DNA from: Nitrospirota bacterium
GTDB taxonomy: Bacteria > Nitrospirota > UBA9217
Assembly: GCA_023229435.1 (NCBI GenBank)
Contig: JALNZF010000010.1
Span: 1 to 64,000, forward strand
Reading direction: 5' to 3'
Length of the DNA: 64,000 nucleotides
The notes under the pieces were generated by a model. It was not told the origin of the DNA. It searched no databases and worked only from the letters and a program-made list of their open reading frames with translations. A program made the translations under genes and the position numbers. This document shows positions 46,546-53,735 of the stretch, piece by piece. Numbering within the stretch: the stretch's first letter is position 1; every line of letters begins with the position of its first letter.

Positions 46546-46573
46546 TTGCAAACAGACGGTAATCTGATATAAT
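46546..46573 (+). promoter_or_regulatory. Predicted promoter of the orphan nucleotidyltransferase gene
   Basis: TTGCAA (46,546-46,551), 16 bp and a perfect TATAAT (46,568-46,573) lie 33 bp before the ATG; AGGAGGT follows at 46,591. Confidence 0.65.
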
Positions 46574-46605
46574 TCACATTACCGTGGCCGAGGAGGTGAC
46601 TCACC

Positions 46606-46944
46606 ATGAAGACACTTGATTATAGTGTAGTGGTAAAAAGAATTAATGTTCCGAAGGAAAAAATCTCCAATTTTTGCCGCCGCTGGAAAATCAGCGAGTT
46701 TGCGTTGTTCGGTTCAGTGTTGTGGGATAATTTCCGACCAGAAAGCGATATCGACGTACTGGTGACCTTTGCGCCAAATGCCGGCTGGAGCCTTCTTGAC
46801 CACGTGGAAATGCAGGACGAGCTGAAATCTCTCTTTGGACGCACTGTCGATCTCATAAGCCGCCGCGGCATTGAACGAAGTCGAAATCGCATTCGTCGTA
46901 AGGAGATTTTAGAGTCCGCAGAGGTAATCTATGCCGCAGCGTGA
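46606..46944 (+). CDS. MNT-type nucleotidyltransferase (MntA-like antitoxin), orphan
   Basis: A 112-residue minimal nucleotidyltransferase. FALFGSVLWDNFRPESDIDV has the GSx10DxD active site; DLISRRGIERSRNRIRRKEI is the C-terminal block. In type VII toxin-antitoxin systems this enzyme adds AMP to a HEPN toxin encoded next to it. Here the overlapping downstream frame begins like a HEPN protein (MPQRD) but stops after 16 codons, so the partner appears lost. The promoter and ribosome-binding site (AGGAGGT, 8 bp spacing) look intact. Confidence 0.85.
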   Translation: MKTLDYSVVVKRINVPKEKISNFCRRWKISEFALFGSVLWDNFRPESDIDVLVTFAPNAGWSLLDHVEMQDELKSLFGRTVDLISRRGIERSRNRIRRKEILESAEVIYAAA

Positions 46945-46981
46945 TAGCGGAGGTAGTTATGGCACGAAATGCTTTATCTAA
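46931..46981 (+). pseudogene. Truncated HEPN toxin start
   Basis: An ATG overlapping the end of the nucleotidyltransferase gene (46,931) begins MPQRDSGGSYGTK and stops at 46,981, right at the edge of the inverted-repeat element at 46,983. HEPN (DUF86) partners of MNT proteins usually start this way and in this overlapping position. Only the position and the first residues support the call. Confidence 0.45.
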
Positions 46982-46982
46982 T

Positions 46983-47088
46983 GCAAACGCATAAAATATT
47001 GTTACATGTAGGGCAAGGCTTTAGCCTTGCTTTAAGCAACCCTGAAGGGTTGCCCTACAAATGATATAACAATAATTATTGCGTTTGC
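46983..47088. mobile_element. 106-bp inverted-repeat element GCAAACGC...GCGTTTGC
   Basis: The ends GCAAACGCATAAAATATTGT and AACAATAATTATTGCGTTTG+C are inverted, and the inner arms GTAGGGCAAGGCTTTAGCCT and GGGTTGCCCTAC extend the match almost to the centre. It lies exactly between the HEPN remnant and the YgiT remnant. No gene is inside. Confidence 0.8.
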
Positions 47089-47096
47089 TATAATAA

Positions 47097-47228
47097 GTGC
47101 CCGCAACGGTGTGCGCGCAGTGCGGTGCGGATTGGATTGACGACGCGGTTGCCTCAAAATTGGAAGAGATCGTCGACGATGCACGTAAGAAACATCATGT
47201 TGTTGAGGTTACAACATTGACTGCTTGA
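47097..47228 (+). pseudogene. C-terminal fragment of a YgiT-type zinc-finger antitoxin
   Basis: An open frame of 43 codons starts with no ribosome-binding site directly after the repeat element. It reads VPATVCAQCGADWIDDAVAS and then KLEEIVDDARKKHHVVEV. The CxxCG followed by a hydrophobic stretch and LEEIV is the end of the YgiT/MqsA-like zinc domain. The first CxxC half and any HTH are missing. It is a relic of a toxin-antitoxin pair. Confidence 0.65.
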
Positions 47229-47420
47229 CGAAGTATTCCATCGGTTGAGCGGCTGCGAACTCTGGCGTTCATTTTCCATCCTCTCTTTAATAACAATGCC
47301 GCAGTCGACAGGTCGGGTAAATCGTAGCGCAATTCGAAATCTCCTTAATCTACGCTTCTTCACTTTGTCACCTCCCGGTAACGAGTCGAGAATATGCATG
47401 ATCGGTTTGCGTTTCTGCGC

Positions 47421-47449
47421 TTGTCTTTTCTCTTCCAATCTGCTAATAT
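47421..47449 (+). promoter_or_regulatory. Promoter of mntA-hepT, probably giving a leaderless message
   Basis: TTGTCT (47,421-47,426), a 17-bp spacer and TAATAT (47,444-47,449) lie only 6 bp before ATG 47,456. Transcription would start at or next to the start codon, so there is no room for a Shine-Dalgarno site. The gap 47,229-47,420 shows no supported gene. Confidence 0.6.
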
Positions 47450-47455
47450 TTTCAC

Positions 47456-47887
47456 ATGGCAATGAAAAAATTCAACGAGTTAACGGAAACGAAGAAGATC
47501 ACCGTCCAGAACACCTTGAAAAGCGTTTTGGAGAAACATCCCGATATCTGTTTTGCGTATCTGCACGGCTCCTTTGTAAAACGTGAAGATTTTAACGATA
47601 TAGATGTTGCCCTATATCTCGTGTCGAGGCCTGCCGCTCCACTTGAGTATGAGCTTTCGCTTGAGGCTGAATTCATGGACGTTGTGCGGAAGTACCCGGT
47701 AGATGTCAGGGTCCTGAACACGGCGCCTCTCTCCTTCAGATATAACGTCATTAAAGAAGGCGTTCTCTTGATTGTGAACGATGATGAAAAGAGAACGGGT
47801 TTTCAGGAAGCCACCCTGGCTGATTATTTTGATTTTGCGCCGTATCGAATGCTGTATTTGAAGGAGGCCCTGGGAATTGGAGTTTAA
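47456..47887 (+). CDS. mntA: MntA-like nucleotidyltransferase antitoxin
   Basis: A 143-residue protein. FAYLHGSFVKREDFNDIDVA has the GSx(n)DxD nucleotidyltransferase site, and VDVRVLNTAPLSFRYNVIKE is the following family block. It should AMPylate and silence the HEPN nuclease encoded next to it (type VII toxin-antitoxin). It overlaps hepT by 11 bp. An alternative start is ATG 47,462 (MKKFNEL). The family and pairing are clear; activity is inferred. Confidence 0.9.
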   Translation: MAMKKFNELTETKKITVQNTLKSVLEKHPDICFAYLHGSFVKREDFNDIDVALYLVSRPAAPLEYELSLEAEFMDVVRKYPVDVRVLNTAPLSFRYNVIKEGVLLIVNDDEKRTGFQEATLADYFDFAPYRMLYLKEALGIGV

Positions 47888-48302
47888 TCAGGACAAGGTA
47901 AGAAAAATTGTCTCGGAGATATTAACTGCTCTTGAACGGCTTGAGGAATTAAAACATCTCCCTAAAGAGGCGTTTCTGTCCGATCCCCATAAGATAGGAA
48001 GCGCCAAATACTCGTTTATCGTTGCCATTGAAGGCACTATCGATCTTGCCAATCATGTCATCGCAAAAAATGCATTCAGAACTCCCGAAGATTATGCCGA
48101 CACCTTCAAAGTCCTCTCAGAAAGAGGTGCTATTGATGCTGAATTTACTAAAACATTAATGCAAATGGCACGGTTCAGGAACCGCCTCGTGCATATCTAC
48201 TGGGAAGTTGACAATGAGGAGCTTTACCGGCTTATCCACTCTCATGCAGACGATGTCCGGCAATTTCTAAAAAAATTCGGCTTGTTCATCGGTTTAAAAT
48301 GA
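47877..48302 (+). CDS. hepT: HepT-like HEPN ribonuclease toxin
   Basis: A 141-residue helical protein. ARFRNRLVHIYWEV contains the RNxxVHxY-like active motif (R-x4-H) of DUF86 HEPN toxins; SAKYSFIVAIEGTIDLANHV is the helix carrying the second set of conserved residues. A TTG start at 47,877 is chosen because AAGGAGG lies nine bases upstream and it overlaps the mntA end, typical for this operon. The toxin cleaves RNA (tRNA in studied cases) unless modified by MntA. The pair looks intact. Confidence 0.9.
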   Translation: MEFNQDKVRKIVSEILTALERLEELKHLPKEAFLSDPHKIGSAKYSFIVAIEGTIDLANHVIAKNAFRTPEDYADTFKVLSERGAIDAEFTKTLMQMARFRNRLVHIYWEVDNEELYRLIHSHADDVRQFLKKFGLFIGLK

Positions 48303-48363
48303 GGCGACTACCCTTCTTTTTCCGCTCCATTTCCTCCGCGCAGTCAATTGCAAAAAAGAGTCC

Positions 48364-48392
48364 TTGTCAATATACTCTTTATCGGCTATAGT
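48364..48392 (+). promoter_or_regulatory. Predicted promoter of the HU-family gene
   Basis: TTGTCA (48,364-48,369), a 17-bp spacer and TATAGT (48,387-48,392) lie about 44 bp before the ATG. This is a strong sigma-70 type match. Confidence 0.7.
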
Positions 48393-48435
48393 TGATCTCA
48401 TGCAGCACCATTCTAATTCCACAGGAGGGAACTAT

Positions 48436-48723
48436 ATGGCAAAGGCAATGACGAAATCGCAGTTGGTGGCAAAGGTCGCGGAGAAGGCATCACTTACCAA
48501 GAAGGCCGCCGGTGAGTTATTGGATTTCATCGCGGAAACGGCCTATAAAGAAGCAAAGAACACCTTTACGCTGCCCGGGCTCGGCAAGCTCGTGCTGGTA
48601 CAGCGCAAGGCCCGCATGGGCAGAAACCCGGCAACCGGTGAAACCATCAAGATAAAGGCAAAGAAGGTCGTTAAGTTCCGTGTTGCCAAGGCCGCCAAGG
48701 ACGCGATCCTGGGCGCGAAGTAA
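48436..48723 (+). CDS. HU/IHF-family DNA-binding protein
   Basis: A 95-residue nucleoid protein. MAKAMTKSQLVAKVAEKASL is the helical dimer part; LPGLGKLVLVQRKARMGRNP and ATGETIKIKAKKVVKFRVAK form the beta-arm with the intercalating RNP. AGGAGGG lies six bases before ATG 48,436; the longer open frame begins at the -35 box and is rejected. Monocistronic with its own promoter and terminator. HU and IHF subunits cannot be separated here. Confidence 0.93.
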   Translation: MAKAMTKSQLVAKVAEKASLTKKAAGELLDFIAETAYKEAKNTFTLPGLGKLVLVQRKARMGRNPATGETIKIKAKKVVKFRVAKAAKDAILGAK

Positions 48724-48743
48724 TCCATCCTTTGCAAAACCAG

Positions 48744-48777
48744 GCCCACTCTGAACAGGAGTGGGCTTTATTTTTTG
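48744..48777 (+). terminator. Terminator after the HU gene
   Basis: GCCCACTC, loop TGAACAG, GAGTGGGC and then TTTATTTTTTG form a classic intrinsic terminator. The same stem sequence occurs in the rimP leader hairpin. Confidence 0.9.
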
Positions 48778-48862
48778 CACGCACTGAGATCAAAGCTCCT
48801 GTGGTTTATTCAGCCTAAACCATGAACCGTGAACCTGACAACCTGAGAGTTATCTCAATACC

Positions 48863-49141
48863 ATGACCGTTCCCCAGTCCATAGAACTGCCCATAGACGG
48901 CACACTCGACCTGCACACGTTCCTGCCCGGAGAAGTGACTGACCTGGTTCCCGAATACCTCGCCGCCTGCCGGGAGCGCGGTATCACGCAGGTCCGAATC
49001 ATACACGGAAAAGGCGTCGGTACGCTGCGGACCATGGTCGGGAAAATCCTTGAAAAGCTCCCCTACGTAGAATCGTTTACAACAGCGGAAGGAAGTGCCG
49101 GCGGCTGGGGAGCGACGATCGTGACGCTGCGGAGAATATGA
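48863..49141 (+). CDS. Smr-domain protein
   Basis: A 92-residue single-domain Smr protein. TLDLHTFLPGEVTDLVPEYL has the LDLH motif and VRIIHGKGVGTLRTMVGKIL the HGKG motif of the MutS2-type Smr nuclease domain; GGWGATIVTL is the final strand. Such stand-alone Smr proteins cut or bind DNA or RNA structures; ribosome-collision roles are known for relatives. It overlaps the next gene by 4 bp. No strong ribosome-binding site is visible; a family C fragment (ACCATGAACCGTGAACCTG) lies just upstream. Confidence 0.9.
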   Translation: MTVPQSIELPIDGTLDLHTFLPGEVTDLVPEYLAACRERGITQVRIIHGKGVGTLRTMVGKILEKLPYVESFTTAEGSAGGWGATIVTLRRI

Positions 49142-49737
49142 TCAGGATGATCACTCGTTGTCAGAAGACGATCAGTATCGTGATATGCGCGCTTGTCCTT
49201 TATTCCTGCGCCCCAGCCCCTTCACGGATCGACCCCGTGTCGCTCAAGAAGCGGCCACAACCGACGATATCCGCAGCCGGCCTGGAAAAGAAGATCCACA
49301 CCCTTATCAACAGAGAACGAAAAACACACGGCTTGCCGCAACTCGAATGGGATGATGCGCTTGCGGGTATTGGAAGAAAACACAGCAAGGATATGGCACT
49401 CAGAAATTACTTTGGCCATAATTCCCCGGAAGGGCATGACTTCTCATACCGGTACCGACAGGAAGGATATCAGTGCGCGGTCCGCGTGGGCAATACCATT
49501 TACGGGGGCGCGGAAAACATCGCATTGAACAACCAATATGCCTCTGTTACCACGGTGAATGGTGAGGCCTTCTACGACTGGAACTCGCAGGATACGATCG
49601 CTGAAACAACGGTGCAGGGATGGATGAACAGCACGGGTCACCGGAAAAATATTCTCATGCCCCACTGGAGGCGCGAGGGAATCGGCGTCGTCTTTGGCCC
49701 TGAGGGAAAGATCGATATAACGCAGAATTTTTGCTGA
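49138..49737 (+). CDS. CAP/SCP-domain lipoprotein
   Basis: A 199-residue exported protein. ISIVICALVLYSCAPAPS is a signal peptide with a lipobox-like cysteine. The CAP domain follows: INRERKTHGLPQLEWDDALA, NYFGHNSPEGHDF (His), GGAENIALN (Glu) and GWMNSTGHRKNILMPHWRRE are the four signature blocks. Bacterial CAP proteins are surface or spore proteins of mostly unknown activity. It is translationally coupled to the Smr gene. Confidence 0.9.
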   Translation: MIRMITRCQKTISIVICALVLYSCAPAPSRIDPVSLKKRPQPTISAAGLEKKIHTLINRERKTHGLPQLEWDDALAGIGRKHSKDMALRNYFGHNSPEGHDFSYRYRQEGYQCAVRVGNTIYGGAENIALNNQYASVTTVNGEAFYDWNSQDTIAETTVQGWMNSTGHRKNILMPHWRREGIGVVFGPEGKIDITQNFC

Positions 49738-50159
49738 CCTGCCCTTGATGCTCTCATTAAAAGTCATAATCTACCGCAGAGACGCTGAGACACGGAGAAA
49801 TACATATAATAAATAAGGCTCTTCTGACTTTTATGTGGGTCACTTAATTGCAAGTATCTCTCTTTATTATTTGATTAACAATCTGTTTTCTGAAGGTTAT
49901 CTAAGTTGGCACTTGTCCAACGTTGTGCATTGTTTTTTTGGGCAGCTCATCACTCGGCCGCCCCCGATAAAGACATTTGAGGGCATGCTTTGCATGCCGG
50001 GATATATACATTATCTTCGCCCTGATATGCAGATCTCGCAGCACTCCATCATCAATTTCTTCATCAAACATGCAGCGGCATGTCCTCCTGCCAGCCAAGG
50101 AACAGCGCGTTGCGTAGAAAACGTTGTCGGGTTAGGGAACAAGGAATACAACAGGTGCG
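49738..50159. other. Intergenic region with repeat fragments
   Basis: Near 49,773 is a piece of the CAGAGACGCTGAGACACGGA repeat type. Near 49,960 CCCCCGATAAAGACATTTGA then GGGCATGC resembles the inner module of family A elements. Open frames here lack ribosome-binding sites and recognisable motifs, so no gene is called. Confidence 0.5.
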
Positions 50160-50609
50160 TCAAAGAGAACGAGCGAACTGTTCCGGGCGCACTCTCTTGA
50201 TCTCCTTGATCGCATCAAAATGCTTGTCCGCTGAAAAGATGGTGGAGATTCCGTTGTTGATCATGACCGCCGCATGAATGAGGTCGCGGGGTGGAAGGTT
50301 TTTCAAACGATATCGCTCGAATAACTCGAACACGCGATTCATATCGTCTTTTGTAACAGAGAGAACATCGATATCCAGCGCGAAGATGTCCTTGCATATC
50401 GACAGGCCGATATCTCCTTTCTCAATCATGATATATCGATAGAGTATCTCCTGCAATACCTCCGCATTCACCACCGGAGCGCCAAAATTGCCGAGCGTGC
50501 CGTCTCTGGCTATCGCAAGAATGATCTGCGCGCAGGGCGCCTTGAGCGCGTGGTCGTTGCCCCGGGCGTACATGAAGATACTGGTATCGATGAAGACCCT
50601 GTTTTTCAT
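50160..50609 (-). CDS. PIN-domain toxin (VapC-like)
   Basis: A 149-residue ribonuclease. VFIDTSIFMYARGNDHALKA carries the first catalytic Asp; NAEVLQEILYRY the Glu; LPPRDLIHAAVMINNGISTI and FSADKHFDAI the third and fourth acidic residues. VapC toxins usually cut tRNA or rRNA. The antitoxin gene upstream overlaps by 4 bp (ATGA). All core residues are present, so the toxin looks intact. Confidence 0.9.
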   Translation of the reverse strand: MKNRVFIDTSIFMYARGNDHALKAPCAQIILAIARDGTLGNFGAPVVNAEVLQEILYRYIMIEKGDIGLSICKDIFALDIDVLSVTKDDMNRVFELFERYRLKNLPPRDLIHAAVMINNGISTIFSADKHFDAIKEIKRVRPEQFARSL

Positions 50610-50851
50610 CCCGTATGACCCTTCACGATGGACCGCTCGAACTTGTCCCAGTCCGCGTCCGCATCCTTTGCCGACGTAAGGCGTATCGCGGCATTCATCC
50701 GCTCCCCGGCATTTCCTTTTTTCAGGACAACGGCGTCCACGGCGTCACGGATCGCCTTCCCCACCGAGATGTGACGGGTCTTCGCAAAATTTTGAATTCG
50801 TTTATATTGGTCCTCATCGAAAAGGACCATTGCTTTCTTCGTCAACGGCAT
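50606..50851 (-). CDS. Ribbon-helix-helix antitoxin (VapB-like)
   Basis: An 81-residue protein. KKAMVLFDEDQYKRIQNFAK and TRHISVGKAIRDAVDAVVLK form an RHH DNA-binding fold; the acidic C-terminus (SAKDADADWDKFERSIVKG) should wrap the toxin. AGGGGGTGG lies four bases before the ATG. It most likely represses its own promoter at the palindromic site upstream. Confidence 0.88.
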   Translation of the reverse strand: MPLTKKAMVLFDEDQYKRIQNFAKTRHISVGKAIRDAVDAVVLKKGNAGERMNAAIRLTSAKDADADWDKFERSIVKGHTG

Positions 50852-50881
50852 TGAGCCACCCCCTCTATATCAGTATATAGA

Positions 50882-50911
50882 TATATATCATATCCAGTCC
50901 TTCTGCGTCAA
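50882..50911 (-). promoter_or_regulatory. Promoter and palindromic operator of the vapBC-like operon
   Basis: On the minus strand TTGACG (50,906-50,911), 18 bp and TATATA (50,882-50,887). The -10 lies inside GATATATATC, a perfect 10-bp palindrome next to a TATATC/GATATA pair (50,866-50,889), the layout expected for an RHH autorepressor. Confidence 0.6.
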
Positions 50912-50971
50912 GAAAATAATCCGGACTCGACCAAAAAGTTTATGATTTGCTTTACGGTAAGGTGTAACGTA

Positions 50972-51355
50972 CTACCCTTTCCACGCCGTAAAATCCATTT
51001 CAATCGCCACTTCCTTGGGAAGACGCGATACCTCTATCGTGGCCCGGGCAGGCGGTTCAGCGGGGAAATACCCGCCATATATCTCGTTCACCGAGGCGAA
51101 ATCAGACATGTTCTTGAGATAGATCGTGGCCTTTACCACCTTTGACATGCCGCATCCGGCTGCCGAGAGTATGGCTTTGGCATTCTCCATAACCTGCCTG
51201 GTCTGGGCTTTTATGTCAACCTGTACCACATTTCCGCTTTTCGGGTCTATCGGTATCTGACCGGATACGAACACAAAGCCACCCGCCTCAACAGCCTGGG
51301 AATAGGGGCCGATTGCCTGGGGAGCATCGTCTGTTTTTATGATTTTCTTCTCCAA
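50972..51355 (-). CDS. ridA: RidA-family reactive imine/enamine deaminase
   Basis: A 127-residue trimeric enzyme that hydrolyses reactive enamine/imine intermediates such as 2-aminoacrylate. DDAPQAIGPYSQAVEAGGFV is the family start, FVSGQIPIDPKSG the second block, and PPARATIEVSRLPKEVAIEM contains the catalytic Arg and the C-terminal Glu. A TTG start at 51,355 is favoured: it has GGAGG six bases upstream, while the GTG four codons earlier overlaps that site. Confidence 0.93.
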   Translation of the reverse strand: MEKKIIKTDDAPQAIGPYSQAVEAGGFVFVSGQIPIDPKSGNVVQVDIKAQTRQVMENAKAILSAAGCGMSKVVKATIYLKNMSDFASVNEIYGGYFPAEPPARATIEVSRLPKEVAIEMDFTAWKG

Positions 51356-51480
51356 AATAACCTCCACATTATCTTTAACATAATACTTTAACTATTTATT
51401 ATTATTGACTTGTTTACCACTCATGTAAACCATTATATATTTTCATTGCCGATGTCTCTCCGCACTCCGAACTCACATCC

Positions 51481-53640
51481 CTACCCTGTCCTGATCCTCT
51501 TCACGTCAATGACCCCTTTAATTGCCTCGATGTTCTTTATGATCCTGTTCAGATGCTCCACATCCCGTATGTCTATAGTAAAGTTAAGCATGGCTTGACG
51601 GTCTTCGTTGGTGGTAACCTCGGCGTGTGTAATGTTTGCCTCCGCCGCGCTGATGGATGATGAGACGCTGGCCAGGAGGCCTGGTTTGTCCTTGGTCTGG
51701 ACCGAGATCTTGACCGCATGGGCCCCGGCCTGCAGATCCCCCCACGAAACCTCCACAAGCCGTTCCTTATCAAAGGTAAGATCGCTGACATTCGTACAGT
51801 CCACGGTATGGATGGCGACCCCCCTCCCCCTGGTGATGAACCCGAGTATCTTGTCGCCAGGCACGGGATTACAGCACTTGGAAAGATGGATAAGCATGTT
51901 GTCCATGCCGTTTATCTTCATGCCTCCGCTTACGCTGGCCGGCTTTGCGCGTTTAAAGAACGATCTCTTGGGCTTGGAGACCGGCTCGATGTGCACCTTA
52001 TCCGGAGCAAGCTTGTTCGCGACCTGGAGGGCAGATACCTTGCCATAGCCGATGGCAGCCAGCAGGTCTTCGATCGTATTCTGGGACAGTTCTTTCACGA
52101 CACCAAGAAGCTCTTCCGATTTGAAGAACTTTGAGGGGCTGAGCTCATGCTTGCGAAGCTCTTTTTCGAGCAGTTCCTTCCCCAGGAGCATGCTCCGCCT
52201 GCGTTCTTCGGTCTTGAGCCACGCCTTGATCCTTGTCTTTGCCCGGGAGGTCTTGACGTACTTGAGCCAGTCACGGCTCGGCGTGTGGCCCGTCTGGGTG
52301 GTGACCTCGACCTTGTCGCCGTTGCGAAGCTCATGTTTGAGCGGTACGATCTTGCCGTTCACCTTGGCGCCCACGCATTGATGCCCGATATCGGTATGCA
52401 CGCTGTAAGCGAAATCCACGGGCGTTGAACCCATCGGCAGTTCCTTCACGTCCCCGCGAGGAGTAAACACATAGACCACGTCCGGGAACAGGTCGCCCTT
52501 GACCGTTTCCATGAACTCTTTGGCGTCCGGGACGTCCTTCTGCCATTCCAGGAGCTGTCTGAGCCAGGCATACTGCTGTTCATCGCGCTGACTGATGGCT
52601 GATTTTTCCTTATACCTCCAGTGCGCGGCGATCCCTTCCTCGGCAAGGCGGTGCATTTCATCGGTGCGGATCTGGAATTCGACACGCTCCCCCTTGGGGC
52701 CGATGATCGTGGTATGGAGCGACTGGTAGAGGTTGGATTTGGGCACGCCGATAAAGTCCTTGAAGCGGCCCGGCACCGGCGTCCAGAGCGAATGGATGAG
52801 CCCGAGGATGGCGTAGCAGTTCACCTTGGTATCGGTGATGATCCTGATCGCGATCAGGTCGTAGATATCTTCAAAGGCGATCCCCTGCTTCTGCATCTTC
52901 TGGTAGATGCTGTAAAAGTGCTTGGGCCTGCCCTTTACCTCCCCCTTATACCCATGCTCCCCGAGCTGCTGTTTCATGACCTCGATGAGCTCGTTGATGT
53001 AGGACTCGCGCTCGATACGGCGCTGGTTGACCTTACGGACCAGGTCTTCGTAAGCCTCGGGTTCAAGGTACATGAACGAAAGGTCTTCAAGCTCGATCTT
53101 GATCCGGGAAATGCCCATGCGGTTAGCGATGGGGGCGTAGATATCGAGCGTTTCCTGCGCAATGCGCTTCTGTTTTTCCGGAGGGAGTGATCTGAGCGTG
53201 CGCATGTTGTGAAGCCGGTCGGCCAATTTGATCAGAATGACCCTGATGTCCCTGGCCATGGCCACGATCATCTTGCGGAAGTTCTCCGCCTCGCGCTGTT
53301 CGCGGCTCTGGAGTTCAATGCGGGAGAGCTTGGTCATGCCGTCCACCAGTCCCGCGACCTCTTCACCGAACATCTCTTTGAGTTCTTTGGGTGTGGCAGT
53401 GGTGTCTTCGATGGTATCGTGGAGCAGGCCGGCTGCCACCGTGGCCGCGTCCAGCTTAAGATTGGCGAGAATGGCGGCCACTTCGATGGGATGGTTGAGA
53501 TAGGTTTCACCCGAGAGCCGCGTCTGTCCCTGATGCACCTTGGCCGAGAAGATATAGGCGCGCCTCAGGAGGTCCACATCGGCATCGGGATTGTACCCTT
53601 GGATCCGCTCAACTATGTCTTCAAGGCGAACAGCAGGCAT
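51481..53640 (-). CDS. rel: Bifunctional (p)ppGpp synthetase/hydrolase
   Basis: A 719-residue stringent-response enzyme. The hydrolase HD domain has LLHDTIEDT (HDxxED) and the synthetase domain GRPKHFYSIYQKMQ and VEFQIRTDEMHRLAEEGIAA. TGS (YVFTPRGDVKELPMGSTPVD) and the C-terminal ACT domain (SVQTKDKPGLLASVSSSISA) are present. Both active sites look complete, so it should make and degrade (p)ppGpp. It is 95 bp downstream of recJ, with a palindromic repeat between them. Confidence 0.95.
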   Translation of the reverse strand: MPAVRLEDIVERIQGYNPDADVDLLRRAYIFSAKVHQGQTRLSGETYLNHPIEVAAILANLKLDAATVAAGLLHDTIEDTTATPKELKEMFGEEVAGLVDGMTKLSRIELQSREQREAENFRKMIVAMARDIRVILIKLADRLHNMRTLRSLPPEKQKRIAQETLDIYAPIANRMGISRIKIELEDLSFMYLEPEAYEDLVRKVNQRRIERESYINELIEVMKQQLGEHGYKGEVKGRPKHFYSIYQKMQKQGIAFEDIYDLIAIRIITDTKVNCYAILGLIHSLWTPVPGRFKDFIGVPKSNLYQSLHTTIIGPKGERVEFQIRTDEMHRLAEEGIAAHWRYKEKSAISQRDEQQYAWLRQLLEWQKDVPDAKEFMETVKGDLFPDVVYVFTPRGDVKELPMGSTPVDFAYSVHTDIGHQCVGAKVNGKIVPLKHELRNGDKVEVTTQTGHTPSRDWLKYVKTSRAKTRIKAWLKTEERRRSMLLGKELLEKELRKHELSPSKFFKSEELLGVVKELSQNTIEDLLAAIGYGKVSALQVANKLAPDKVHIEPVSKPKRSFFKRAKPASVSGGMKINGMDNMLIHLSKCCNPVPGDKILGFITRGRGVAIHTVDCTNVSDLTFDKERLVEVSWGDLQAGAHAVKISVQTKDKPGLLASVSSSISAAEANITHAEVTTNEDRQAMLNFTIDIRDVEHLNRIIKNIEAIKGVIDVKRIRTG

Positions 53641-53667
53641 AATGTTTCAAACTCCAAATGGCGAAAA

Positions 53668-53734
53668 CAGTTCGTAGTTCATAGCTCATAGCAACAGCAA
53701 TAAACCATGAACTACGAGCTATGAGCTGTCAGCT
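53668..53734. repeat. Palindrome AGTTCGTAGTTCATAGCTCA (family G)
   Basis: CAGTTCGTAGTTCATAGCTC at the left pairs with ATGAACTACGAGCTATGAGC+TG at the right around a 20-bp loop. It lies between recJ and rel, non-coding. Confidence 0.75.
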
Positions 53735-53735
53735 A

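Noticed and set aside
47229..47462. Minus-strand open frame beginning MPCENISRLEEKRQ with KPIMHILDSLPGG
   Set aside because: The first 30 residues faintly recall a small antitoxin family (PIMDILHELPG type), but the frame then runs into basic low-complexity sequence, overlaps the YgiT remnant and mntA start, and has no ribosome-binding site. At most a relic.
49835..50200. 121-codon plus-strand open frame after the CAP gene
   Set aside because: No ribosome-binding site, no similarity, and it contains repeat fragments and overlaps the vapC-like gene.
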